Positions 1 to 6,641 of a DNA stretch of 13,465 nucleotides are shown here, one piece after another (within the stretch, counting starts at the first letter, position 1; every line of letters begins with the position of its first letter). This DNA comes from an uncultured Brevinema sp. (lineage in GTDB: Bacteria > Spirochaetota > Brevinematia > Brevinematales > Brevinemataceae). A program made the translations under genes and the position numbers. The notes beneath the pieces are model-generated. The model worked only from the letters and a program-made list of their open reading frames with translations. It did not search any database and had not been told where the DNA came from. The DNA is taken from NCBI GenBank assembly GCA_947040475.1, contig CAMRBT010000025.1, forward strand, positions 1-13,465, written 5' to 3'.

Positions 1-2339
1 TAGGAAACTGGAGCTTTGGCGATTATTACAAAAAAGAAGCTATAACATGGGCTTGGGAATTACTCACAAAAAAATGGAACTTACCAAAAGAAAGACTTTA
101 TATTACTGTTTATGAAACAGACGATGAAAGTTTTGATCTTTGGTTGAAGGAAACTGATGTTGATAAAACACATGTTTTAAAATATGGCAAAAAAGAAAAT
201 TTTTGGGAAATGGGAGCAACAGGACCTTGTGGACCTTGTTCTGAAATTCACATTGATTTGACTCCTGATCTTTCTAAAAGTATTGGTGAAAAAGGTGTTA
301 ATGCTGATGATCCTTTGTTTATAGAATTGTGGAATCTTGTTTTTATACAATATAATAGACAAGAAGATGGATCTCTTCAAGAACTTCCTGCAAAACACGT
401 TGATACAGGTATGGGATTCGAAAGAATCACGGCTGTCCTTCAAAACAAATTATCTAACTATGACACAGATCTTTTTTTACCTATCATAGAATTTTTAGCA
501 AAAGATTCTTCTGTCCCTTATCAAAGTGATGCAGAAGGTACTCCGCACCGTGTTATTGCCGATCATATTAGAGCTTTGACTTTTGCCATTGGCGATGGAA
601 TAATCCCTGCTAATGAAGGTCGTGGCTATGTTATCCGCAAAATTTTACGCCGTGCTGTTCGTTTTGGAAGAGAATTAGGCTACAAAAAACCTTTTTTATA
701 TAAACTCGTAGACATTGTGGTTAGCATTATGGGCGACACTTTTCCTGAAATTAAAGAAAAACAATCTTCTATTGAATCCGTAATACGCTCTGAGGAAGAA
801 TCTTTTTTCCGTACCTTGAATAAAGGATTCGACAAAATCAAAGAATTAATCAGTCAAGCAAAATCCTCCAACAACAAAATTGTAAGTGGTGATGATGCCT
901 TTTTATTATATGATTCTATGGGATTTCCTATTGATTTTACAGAACAAATCCTAAAAGATGAAGACCTTACTTTTGACCAAGATCGTTTTAATATCCTCAT
1001 GCAAGAGCAAAAAGAAAGAGCTAGATCCGCATGGAAAGGCGATGGGATTAATTTTGATGCCTTTGGGAATGTTGCTCATACCGATTATCTTGGGCATGAC
1101 TTGCATCAAACAGAGGCTAAAATCATTGGGCTCGTAAAAGAATCCAACAAAGTCACTTCTTGTACTGCTGGAGATGATATTGCTCTTGTCCTAGACAAAA
1201 CTCCTTTTTATGGCGAAAAGGGTGGACAAATTGGGGATAGTGGTCTTATCAAAATTAACGAAGAAAATATTATAGAAATTTTTGATACAAAAATCTTTCA
1301 AGGAAAACACGTACATCTTGGAAAAGTATTAAAAGGATCTTTCAAAGAAAATGATCTTGTTCTAGCTATTGTAGATGAAGAGAGAAAACAAGATATTGCC
1401 CGTAATCATAGTGCTGCACATTTGTTGTTCAAAGCATTACGAACTGTCTTAGGCGATCATATTGGTCAAGCAGGATCTTGGGTTGGCGATAATAGACTTA
1501 GAATTGATTTCACCCACCCAAAGGCTATTTCTCCTATAGAATTAGCAAAAATAACAGCTCTTACCAACAAAGATATTATGGATAATCATCTAACAAACAT
1601 CACAGAAATGCCCATAGATCAAGCAAAAGCTAGTGGTGCTATCGCTGCTTTTGAAGAAAAATATGGGGATATTGTTCGTGTTGTTACGATGGGTGATTCT
1701 ATAGAATTATGTGGGGGGACTCATATTTCTTCTACAGGAGAAATTGGTGTTCTAACTCTTGTCAATGAATCCTCTGTTTCTGCTGGTACTAGACGACTAG
1801 AAGCTTTAGTGGGGACTTCTGCTCTTGACTATATTAATGATTCTTTAGCCTTGGAACAAAATGTCGCTCAAACACTAAAATGTGGGACTCATGATATCCT
1901 AGAAAGACTAAATAAAATGCTTGACGAATCCAAACAAAAAGATAAAGAAATTAAGAGATTAAATTCTTTATTAGCAAAGACTTTTTTTACGGAATTACAA
2001 ACTAAAGCTCATACTATCAACTCTAAAACAGTTATAGTTGCCGAAGTAAATTTTGATCTTATTCAAGATTTGGGTGACCATTTTAAAAGCTCCATTGAAT
2101 CTGGTGTTTTAGTACTAGGTGCTCATAAATCTGATGGTGGTGCGGTGCTCAATGTTATCGTTTCCAAAAATTTAACTGATACCATAAAAGCAGGTGATCT
2201 AATCAAACAAATCGCTCCTATTATAGAAGGTAATGGTGGCGGAAAACCCGATCAAGCAATGGCTGGTGGTAAAAGTGGAGTACATCTTAAAGATGCTCTA
2301 GTAAAATCATTAGAAATAATAAAACAAATACTATCTTAA
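1..2339 (+). CDS. alaS: Alanyl-tRNA synthetase, 5' partial
   Basis: Charges tRNA-Ala with alanine in the cytoplasm and removes mischarged Ser or Gly. The reading frame is open from the window edge (first whole codon at 3) and begins with a GNWSFGDYYKKEAI stretch, the AlaRS form of the class II core, so the ATG at 144 is internal. The GPCGPCSE motif follows. The editing domain shows the HxxxH zinc motif (His codons at 1407 and 1419) and the CGGTH motif (Cys 1710, His 1722). The C-terminal C-Ala domain carries the glycine-rich GNGGGKPDQA motif just before the stop. The window holds 778 residues; the family is about 870 to 880, so roughly 100 N-terminal residues lie upstream. No frameshift or missing active-site residue is seen. 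The next gene starts 57 bp downstream on the same strand. Confidence 0.97.
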   Translation, partial: GNWSFGDYYKKEAITWAWELLTKKWNLPKERLYITVYETDDESFDLWLKETDVDKTHVLKYGKKENFWEMGATGPCGPCSEIHIDLTPDLSKSIGEKGVNADDPLFIELWNLVFIQYNRQEDGSLQELPAKHVDTGMGFERITAVLQNKLSNYDTDLFLPIIEFLAKDSSVPYQSDAEGTPHRVIADHIRALTFAIGDGIIPANEGRGYVIRKILRRAVRFGRELGYKKPFLYKLVDIVVSIMGDTFPEIKEKQSSIESVIRSEEESFFRTLNKGFDKIKELISQAKSSNNKIVSGDDAFLLYDSMGFPIDFTEQILKDEDLTFDQDRFNILMQEQKERARSAWKGDGINFDAFGNVAHTDYLGHDLHQTEAKIIGLVKESNKVTSCTAGDDIALVLDKTPFYGEKGGQIGDSGLIKINEENIIEIFDTKIFQGKHVHLGKVLKGSFKENDLVLAIVDEERKQDIARNHSAAHLLFKALRTVLGDHIGQAGSWVGDNRLRIDFTHPKAISPIELAKITALTNKDIMDNHLTNITEMPIDQAKASGAIAAFEEKYGDIVRVVTMGDSIELCGGTHISSTGEIGVLTLVNESSVSAGTRRLEALVGTSALDYINDSLALEQNVAQTLKCGTHDILERLNKMLDESKQKDKEIKRLNSLLAKTFFTELQTKAHTINSKTVIVAEVNFDLIQDLGDHFKSSIESGVLVLGAHKSDGGAVLNVIVSKNLTDTIKAGDLIKQIAPIIEGNGGGKPDQAMAGGKSGVHLKDALVKSLEIIKQILS

Positions 2340-2354
2340 TATAATCAATATAAT
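2340..2354 (+). promoter_or_regulatory. Two TATAAT hexamers upstream of the EIIA gene
   Basis: TATAAT occurs exactly at 2340-2345 and again at 2349-2354, directly after the alaS stop. Either could be a -10 box for the EIIA gene, putting the transcript start close to the 7-bp inverted repeat at 2367-2385. No convincing -35 box is seen at the right distance, and in DNA this AT-rich the hexamers could be chance. Confidence 0.3.
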
Positions 2355-2366
2355 AAAATAAAAATT

Positions 2367-2385
2367 GTTATCATTCATTGATAAC
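2367..2385 (+). promoter_or_regulatory. Inverted repeat abutting the EIIA ribosome-binding site
   Basis: A perfect 7-bp inverted repeat (GTTATCA, 5-nt spacer, TGATAAC) ends one base before the GGAGG Shine-Dalgarno at 2387-2391, which is 5 nt from the ATG at 2397. It could be a small operator or an RNA hairpin affecting ribosome access. There is no T-tract, so it is not an intrinsic terminator. Confidence 0.4.
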
Positions 2386-2396
2386 TGGAGGATACT

Positions 2397-2867
2397 ATGC
2401 TCTTAAAAGACATTCTTACAGACAAGGCGTTTCAAATTGGATTATCAGCTTCTAATAAAGAAGGTATTATCCAAGAAATTGCTACTTTTTTTGAAAAAAC
2501 TTATGGATTAGACAACAAAACTGTTTTTACTGCTCTTTGGAGTAGAGAACAAAAAGGTTCTACTGGCTTAGGTAAAGCTCTTGCTATTCCTCATGCCCGT
2601 ATCCCAAATATTGGTTCTATGAAATTAGCAGTTTTTTATGTTGCTGATGGTAAAGATTTTGAAGCTTATGATAAAATCCCTACTCAATTATTTTTTGCAG
2701 CAATTATCGATTCAGAAGGTCAACCTCAAGAACAACTAGAAATGCTCAAAATCATTGTAGAAACTTGTGAAAATACAGACCTTATGACAGCATTAAAAGA
2801 AGCTCATACAACAGCAGAACTAAAAAACATTGTTATTCGTCGTATTACTGAAGTACAAAACGGTTAA
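2397..2867 (+). CDS. ptsN: PTS EIIA (fructose/nitrogen-type) domain protein
   Basis: A 156-residue single-domain EIIA-2 protein, the size of PtsN (EIIA-Ntr). These cytoplasmic proteins take a phosphoryl group from HPr or NPr on a histidine and either pass it to a sugar permease or act as regulators. The phospho-site motif GLGKALAIPHARIP is intact, with the acceptor His at residue 66. No EIIB or EIIC gene is in the window, which favours a regulatory role over sugar transport, but this is inferred from context. The start is fixed by GGAGG 5 nt upstream. The gene is followed at once by two TPR-protein genes and may be cotranscribed with them. The symbol reflects family resemblance; which PtsN paralogue it is cannot be told. 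Confidence 0.88.
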   Translation: MLLKDILTDKAFQIGLSASNKEGIIQEIATFFEKTYGLDNKTVFTALWSREQKGSTGLGKALAIPHARIPNIGSMKLAVFYVADGKDFEAYDKIPTQLFFAAIIDSEGQPQEQLEMLKIIVETCENTDLMTALKEAHTTAELKNIVIRRITEVQNG

Positions 2868-2884
2868 TTTTTATAATTTAAAAA

Positions 2885-2898
2885 GGGGAATACGAATA
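2885..2898 (+). promoter_or_regulatory. Strong ribosome-binding site in front of an ATA start
   Basis: GGGG at 2885-2888, within AAAAGGGGAA, is the only good Shine-Dalgarno after the EIIA stop. The codon 7 nt downstream in the open frame is ATA (2896-2898), immediately before an ideal signal peptide. No in-frame ATG, GTG or TTG lies between the EIIA stop at 2867 and the hydrophobic stretch. The nearest conventional alternative is a TTG at 2830, inside the EIIA gene and without a Shine-Dalgarno. Confidence 0.55.
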
Positions 2899-3630
2899 GC
2901 TTATAAGATATTTTTTATTCATTTTTATATTTTATTATTATCATTTACGACCTTGTATGGTCAAGAAGATAATAATACTGAAGCTACGCCTCCTCCTGTC
3001 CCAGCAAATATAGAAACGGTTATCCCTGTAGATCCTAATGCTCCTGTTTCGGAAGAAGTAGTACCTGCTTCCATTTTATTACCAGAACTGGGTGAATTAA
3101 AAATTCAATACCTCACAGACACTATTACTCATCATGATTTATTTAGATTGGCGAGTTTTTATCTCTCCGAACAACTCTATCATCCTGCTGCAGAATTATA
3201 CGGACACTTTTTAGAATTAAATGTAGATGATCCTATTTATAAACAAAGATTAGCTACTGCTTTTTATAATAGAGCCTTGGCATTATTTTCTTTAGAGTTG
3301 TATTCTTCTGCCTTACCAGAATTTCAAGAGGCTTATTTTTATAATGATAAGCTTTATGATGCCTTGAGAATGGTAGGGACTATTCATTTTCTCAATCAAG
3401 ACAAAGAAAATACTCTCATTGTTTGGCAACAATACCTAGACGCAAACACCACTCCTAGTCCTGAACGTACTGCTATAGAGAATGCTCTGAATTTACTGTC
3501 TGATCCAGAATTTTCTTTTGAAGAAGAAATCGAAGAAAAACCTGAATCATCCAACAAAAGTTGGCCTTTCCTAAATCCCGAAATTATCCCCAATCCTGAT
3601 TCAAAATACGAAAAAAAGAGAATTATTTAA
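2896..3630 (+). CDS. Secreted TPR-repeat protein, probable ATA start
   Basis: Predicted exported protein of 244 residues, counted from the ATA at 2896. Residues 1-22 form a classical signal peptide: a short MAYK n-region, a hydrophobic core of about 16 residues, and a YG|Q cleavage-like site. There is no lipobox cysteine. A proline/acid-rich linker (about 24-65) leads to three TPR-like helix pairs (about 80-180), suggesting a protein-protein scaffold in the periplasm, then an acidic, Pro/Ser-rich tail. A TTG start at 2830 would add 22 residues with scattered Lys/Arg ahead of the hydrophobic core and has no ribosome-binding site, so I prefer ATA. The gene is 28 bp after the EIIA stop and 10 bp before another TPR gene. 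The partner and exact role are unknown. Confidence 0.75.
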   Translation: MAYKIFFIHFYILLLSFTTLYGQEDNNTEATPPPVPANIETVIPVDPNAPVSEEVVPASILLPELGELKIQYLTDTITHHDLFRLASFYLSEQLYHPAAELYGHFLELNVDDPIYKQRLATAFYNRALALFSLELYSSALPEFQEAYFYNDKLYDALRMVGTIHFLNQDKENTLIVWQQYLDANTTPSPERTAIENALNLLSDPEFSFEEEIEEKPESSNKSWPFLNPEIIPNPDSKYEKKRII

Positions 3631-3640
3631 TGAGAGAATC

Positions 3641-5035
3641 ATGTTTGAAGATATAAGTTATGTAATCGCTATTTCCGCTGTTTTATTGATTGCTTTAGGT
3701 TTTGCTTATTTGATTGTTGTTGTTCCTAATAGGAATTCTCAACTTCAAGAATTCCTCGAAAAAAAAGACTATGAATCCGCAGAAATTCTTCTTCTCGATA
3801 TTCTAAAAAAAACACCTAATAATCCCAAAATGTTAGCGACTTTAGGTGATATTTATTGGACAACAGAGAGAGAAGAAAAGGCAGTTCAGGTTTTTGAAAA
3901 ATTAATAAATATATCACACGTATCCCCAAATATTGTTACAACACCATTATTTCGATTGGCTACTTGGTACACCCAAAAAGATCTTCTCTTAGAAGCCTCT
4001 GAAATTTTAGAAAAATTATTAGTTTTAGAGCCTAAAAACACTCAGTATCTTTCTTTATTAGGTGATATTTATCGTAAAAAAAATGATTTTGAAAAAGCTG
4101 TTGATACCTATAAAGCTGTTATATCTTTGAATGCTAAGGATATTCCATCTTGGAGAGCACTTGCTTATATTTATTTTTCTTTGAATATTCATACAGATGC
4201 ACAACAGGCTTTTTTAAATCTTGTTGCCCTTGATACAACAGACCCTGATTATATATTCAAATTAGCAGAACTTAGTGAACTGATGGGGGACTCTAGCAAA
4301 GCCTTCAAATATTATGAAAAAATCGAAAAATTCAATGATCCTCATTATACTTTTAGAGCTGCAAGAAAAATGGCCTCTATTTATAAATTTGAAAATAAAT
4401 TTGAAAATTGTTTGAAATTATTAGAAAAAGCCTGTGCTATTATTGAAGAAAATCCAAATTTTTCATTCCAAAAAGAAGATATTTTAGACACTCGTTATCA
4501 ATTAGGAGAACTTTATTTGTCAAATGATCTTGTTCATTTCGCGATAAAAGAGTGGGAAAAAATACTGCGACTCAACAAAAATTATCTTGATACTGCTCAA
4601 AAGTTTGAACTACATTATTCTAATCAAAGCCTTGATTTTTTTGTAGACATTCTTACTCACAGAGGCACTGAATTAACAGACATACTTTCTAATTTTATTA
4701 TGTCTCTTGGTTTTGCTATTGATTCTATTCAAAGTTTTGGAGACGAAGCTTTTGATTTTTTTGTTTCCGAATCTTCAGATAGATGGAAAGAGCTTAGAAG
4801 AAGAAAAAATGTTTTATCATTTTGGTGTTCTAACGACCCCCTTCCTGCTGACATAGCTACTCGCTTGGCTGTTGCTATCGAATCCAGAGGAATAGCACAT
4901 ATTTATATTATTTCTGCTGGTCCAATTTTATCAGAAACAAGAGCGAGACTTTATAAAAAAGATATTACTGTTTTTGACCAAAACAATATACAGGAGCTAC
5001 TAGATGCCAGAAAAGAAATCATCACCAACCACTAA
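3641..5035 (+). CDS. Membrane-anchored TPR protein with Mrr-like C-terminal fold
   Basis: A 464-residue protein. One N-terminal transmembrane helix (about 5-29) is followed by a cytoplasmic-looking array of TPR units from about 34 to 320 (repeats such as LGDIYWTTEREEKAVQVFEKL and LGDIYRKKNDFEKAVDTYKAV). Residues about 343-458 follow the secondary-structure and hydrophobic pattern of the Mrr-type PD-(D/E)xK nuclease fold: a leading helix, SLGFAID, an Asp at 372 in FDFFV, a core strand VLSFWCS, then RGIAHIYIISAGPILSETRARL and DITVFD. The usual Gln/Glu-x-Lys on the core strand is replaced by Phe394-Trp-Cys396, so a catalytic role is unlikely. A weak GAGAG lies 4 nt before the ATG. The gene overlaps the next one by 32 bp. 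The TPR call is firm; the Mrr-like call is pattern recognition only. Confidence 0.85.
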   Translation: MFEDISYVIAISAVLLIALGFAYLIVVVPNRNSQLQEFLEKKDYESAEILLLDILKKTPNNPKMLATLGDIYWTTEREEKAVQVFEKLINISHVSPNIVTTPLFRLATWYTQKDLLLEASEILEKLLVLEPKNTQYLSLLGDIYRKKNDFEKAVDTYKAVISLNAKDIPSWRALAYIYFSLNIHTDAQQAFLNLVALDTTDPDYIFKLAELSELMGDSSKAFKYYEKIEKFNDPHYTFRAARKMASIYKFENKFENCLKLLEKACAIIEENPNFSFQKEDILDTRYQLGELYLSNDLVHFAIKEWEKILRLNKNYLDTAQKFELHYSNQSLDFFVDILTHRGTELTDILSNFIMSLGFAIDSIQSFGDEAFDFFVSESSDRWKELRRRKNVLSFWCSNDPLPADIATRLAVAIESRGIAHIYIISAGPILSETRARLYKKDITVFDQNNIQELLDARKEIITNH

Positions 5036-5219
5036 ATCACATGTGATTTTTATTATTCTTTTTATGAGTATTGCCACTATCATTACTCTGTTTACTATTT
5101 ATGAATTTTTAATTATAGGCAATCCTTTTATGGATCCTATTACTCCTAACCTCTTATGGGGTGGGATTTTTTTAGTAACATTTTCTTTAGGATTTCGTTA
5201 TTTTACTTTAAAAAAATAA
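5004..5219 (+). CDS. Small two-helix membrane protein
   Basis: A 71-residue protein of unknown function. A short Lys-rich N-terminus precedes two hydrophobic segments (about 13-39 and 48-66), and the C-terminus ends in LKK, so a membrane hairpin with both ends in the cytoplasm is likely. It starts inside the preceding TPR gene, 32 bp before that gene's stop, with AGGAG at 4992-4996 placed 7 nt before the ATG. The good ribosome-binding site and the overlap argue for a real, translationally coupled gene whose product may act with the membrane-anchored TPR protein. I do not recognise a family. Confidence 0.72.
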   Translation: MPEKKSSPTTKSHVIFIILFMSIATIITLFTIYEFLIIGNPFMDPITPNLLWGGIFLVTFSLGFRYFTLKK

Positions 5220-5250
5220 GTATATTAAGTATATTATAATAAGTATATTA
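5218..5250 (+). repeat. Three direct copies of AAGTATATTA
   Basis: The 10-mer occurs exactly at 5218-5227, 5227-5236 and 5241-5250, between the small membrane protein and the GalT-like gene. A perfect TATAAT sits at 5235-5240 within the array, so the repeats may overlap a promoter and act as binding sites. Low sequence complexity means slippage or chance are also possible. Confidence 0.5.
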
Positions 5251-5268
5251 AAAGAAAAGAAAGGTATT

Positions 5269-6576
5269 ATGAAAAATCAAAATTGGATCTCTAAAGATCC
5301 TTCTGGGATAGAAAATTATTACAATCCTATCTTTGATCAACACACTATTTATACCCCTTATAGAAGTGCTCCTGTTTTTACTACGAATAAAAATGTTATA
5401 ACAATATCTCCTACTAATCTAGGAATTGAAGAACATTATTGTCCTTTTTGTTTAGGAGAAAGTTTTTTAGCAACTCCTGAAAAACTACGTGCCGTCAAAT
5501 CACAAGAACAAATTACTTACATCCCTTATCCTGCTTTACAAGATGATTCTCAAAATGTATTATTTAGAAGACAGGCTAATTTATTTGAAATTATTTGTTA
5601 TGATTATTGGCAAGAAAAATATAATATTATTACCCCGCCTGAAGATCTAGCAAGAATAGATAAAGCCTTTGATGATCCTCAACTAAAGAGCTCTCTTCAA
5701 GGACTGCTTCAACTCAACTTACAAAAAAACAATCAAGATATCAAAGATTTTTCTATTCCTGAACAAAAAAAAATGTGCGAATATTTTTATAATGGCTTTC
5801 ATGAATTATTAACTTCGGGAAGACATTTTTTACCACAAGCGACAAATTCTTCAGAATTATTCCATTCTGGTTATATACCTTGGTCTGACCATAGAGTATC
5901 TTTTGAGATGATTTGTAATGCTATGACAGATATGTGTGCTCGCAATCCTTTTATTACTTTTATTACTGTTTTTCAAAATTGGCTTTCTGAAGCTGGTGCG
6001 TCCATAGAGCATTGGCATAAACAAATATTAGGCATTGATTTTTGGGGACATGTACTCCTTCGTGAGGCATCGCTCACTAAAGATTGTCCTACTTTTTATA
6101 GAGATTTTATTTGTGATACCGTCAATCAAGAAAATTTGTTGATCGCTGAGAATAAACATGCTTTTGCCTATATAGAGATAGGTAGTAAAACAGGACGAAT
6201 TACTATTTGTTCCAAATCAAAAAACCTAAGACCTCAAGAACATACTTTGGAAGAAATACATGCGATGAGTGATTTGACTCATGCTGTTTTAAGTACTATA
6301 ACTCCATTAACACCTTATAATGAAAAATGGTTTTATACTCCTTTTCATCAAGAAGATTTTGTTACTCCTTGGCGTATTTCTATTAGTCTCCGTGCTAATG
6401 TTAATGCTGGCTTCGAAAATATTACTCAAAAATTAATAAATCCTATTTCTCCCAAAAAATTAGCTGATGCTATCAGAAATTTAATGATTTCAAAGAGTGT
6501 TCATTTTGCTCCAAATATTACCATCACCTCTAAAAACATAAGTCCTGATATGTTTCAATATATATACAAAAATTAA
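5269..6576 (+). CDS. GalT/HIT-fold transferase-like protein (DUF4921-like)
   Basis: A 435-residue protein resembling the galactose-1-phosphate uridylyltransferase branch of the HIT superfamily, closest in feel to DUF4921 proteins. CPFC at 58-61 matches the zinc-binding cysteine pair of GalT. The motif GASIEHWHKQ (243-252) corresponds to the GalT GASNPHPHGQ active site, with His250 as the expected nucleophile and Gln252 retained. These enzymes transfer nucleotidyl groups between sugar phosphates and nucleotides. The spacing differs from classical GalT and no galK or galE is in the window, so the substrate cannot be named; the protein may act on another nucleotide or phosphate ester. AAAGG lies 4 nt before the ATG. 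The stop codon is inside the terminator palindrome. Family-level call strong, reaction inferred. Confidence 0.75.
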   Translation: MKNQNWISKDPSGIENYYNPIFDQHTIYTPYRSAPVFTTNKNVITISPTNLGIEEHYCPFCLGESFLATPEKLRAVKSQEQITYIPYPALQDDSQNVLFRRQANLFEIICYDYWQEKYNIITPPEDLARIDKAFDDPQLKSSLQGLLQLNLQKNNQDIKDFSIPEQKKMCEYFYNGFHELLTSGRHFLPQATNSSELFHSGYIPWSDHRVSFEMICNAMTDMCARNPFITFITVFQNWLSEAGASIEHWHKQILGIDFWGHVLLREASLTKDCPTFYRDFICDTVNQENLLIAENKHAFAYIEIGSKTGRITICSKSKNLRPQEHTLEEIHAMSDLTHAVLSTITPLTPYNEKWFYTPFHQEDFVTPWRISISLRANVNAGFENITQKLINPISPKKLADAIRNLMISKSVHFAPNITITSKNISPDMFQYIYKN

Positions 6577-6602
6577 TTTTTGTATATAGTTTCTTTTTTT
6601 TT
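6561..6602 (+). terminator. Intrinsic terminator, perfect 28-bp palindrome plus T-tract
   Basis: Positions 6561-6574 and 6575-6588 are exact reverse complements (arm TATATACAAAAATT), followed by a T-rich run at 6590-6602. The stem contains the stop codon of the GalT-like gene (6574-6576). The arms are AT-rich with no unpaired spacer, so the real hairpin would open a few central bases as its loop. Confidence 0.75.
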
Positions 6603-6609
6603 GTTAATG

Positions 6610-6618
6610 TGATATAAT
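6610..6618 (+). promoter_or_regulatory. Extended -10 promoter for the FecR-domain gene
   Basis: TGATATAAT at 6610-6618 is a perfect TGn-TATAAT extended -10 element lying between the upstream terminator and the next gene. A transcript would begin near 6625, giving a leader of under 20 nt with AAGGAA at 6633-6638 as ribosome-binding site. The -35 region (TTTCTT at 6590-6595) is weak, as is common with extended -10 promoters. Confidence 0.65.
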
Positions 6619-6641
6619 AAATAAAAAATTCTAAGGAATAT

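Noticed and set aside
144..146. ATG as the start of alaS
   Set aside because: The frame continues upstream to the window edge with clear AlaRS sequence, so this is an internal Met codon-like position and the gene is 5' partial.
177..443. Minus-strand open frame opposite alaS
   Set aside because: Antisense to conserved AlaRS motifs, rich in Phe/Ile/Arg/Ser typical of a shadow frame, and without a ribosome-binding site.
2830..2832. TTG start for the secreted TPR protein
   Set aside because: It lies inside the EIIA gene, has no Shine-Dalgarno, and would put a charged 22-residue extension before a signal peptide that is ideal from 2896.
3396..3593. Minus-strand open frame opposite the secreted TPR gene
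   Set aside because: Ser-rich composition mirrors the Glu codons of the real gene; no family resemblance.
5218..5250. CRISPR array or replication iterons
   Set aside because: The three 10-mers are too short, overlap or sit a few bases apart, have no spacers, and no cas or replication gene is near.
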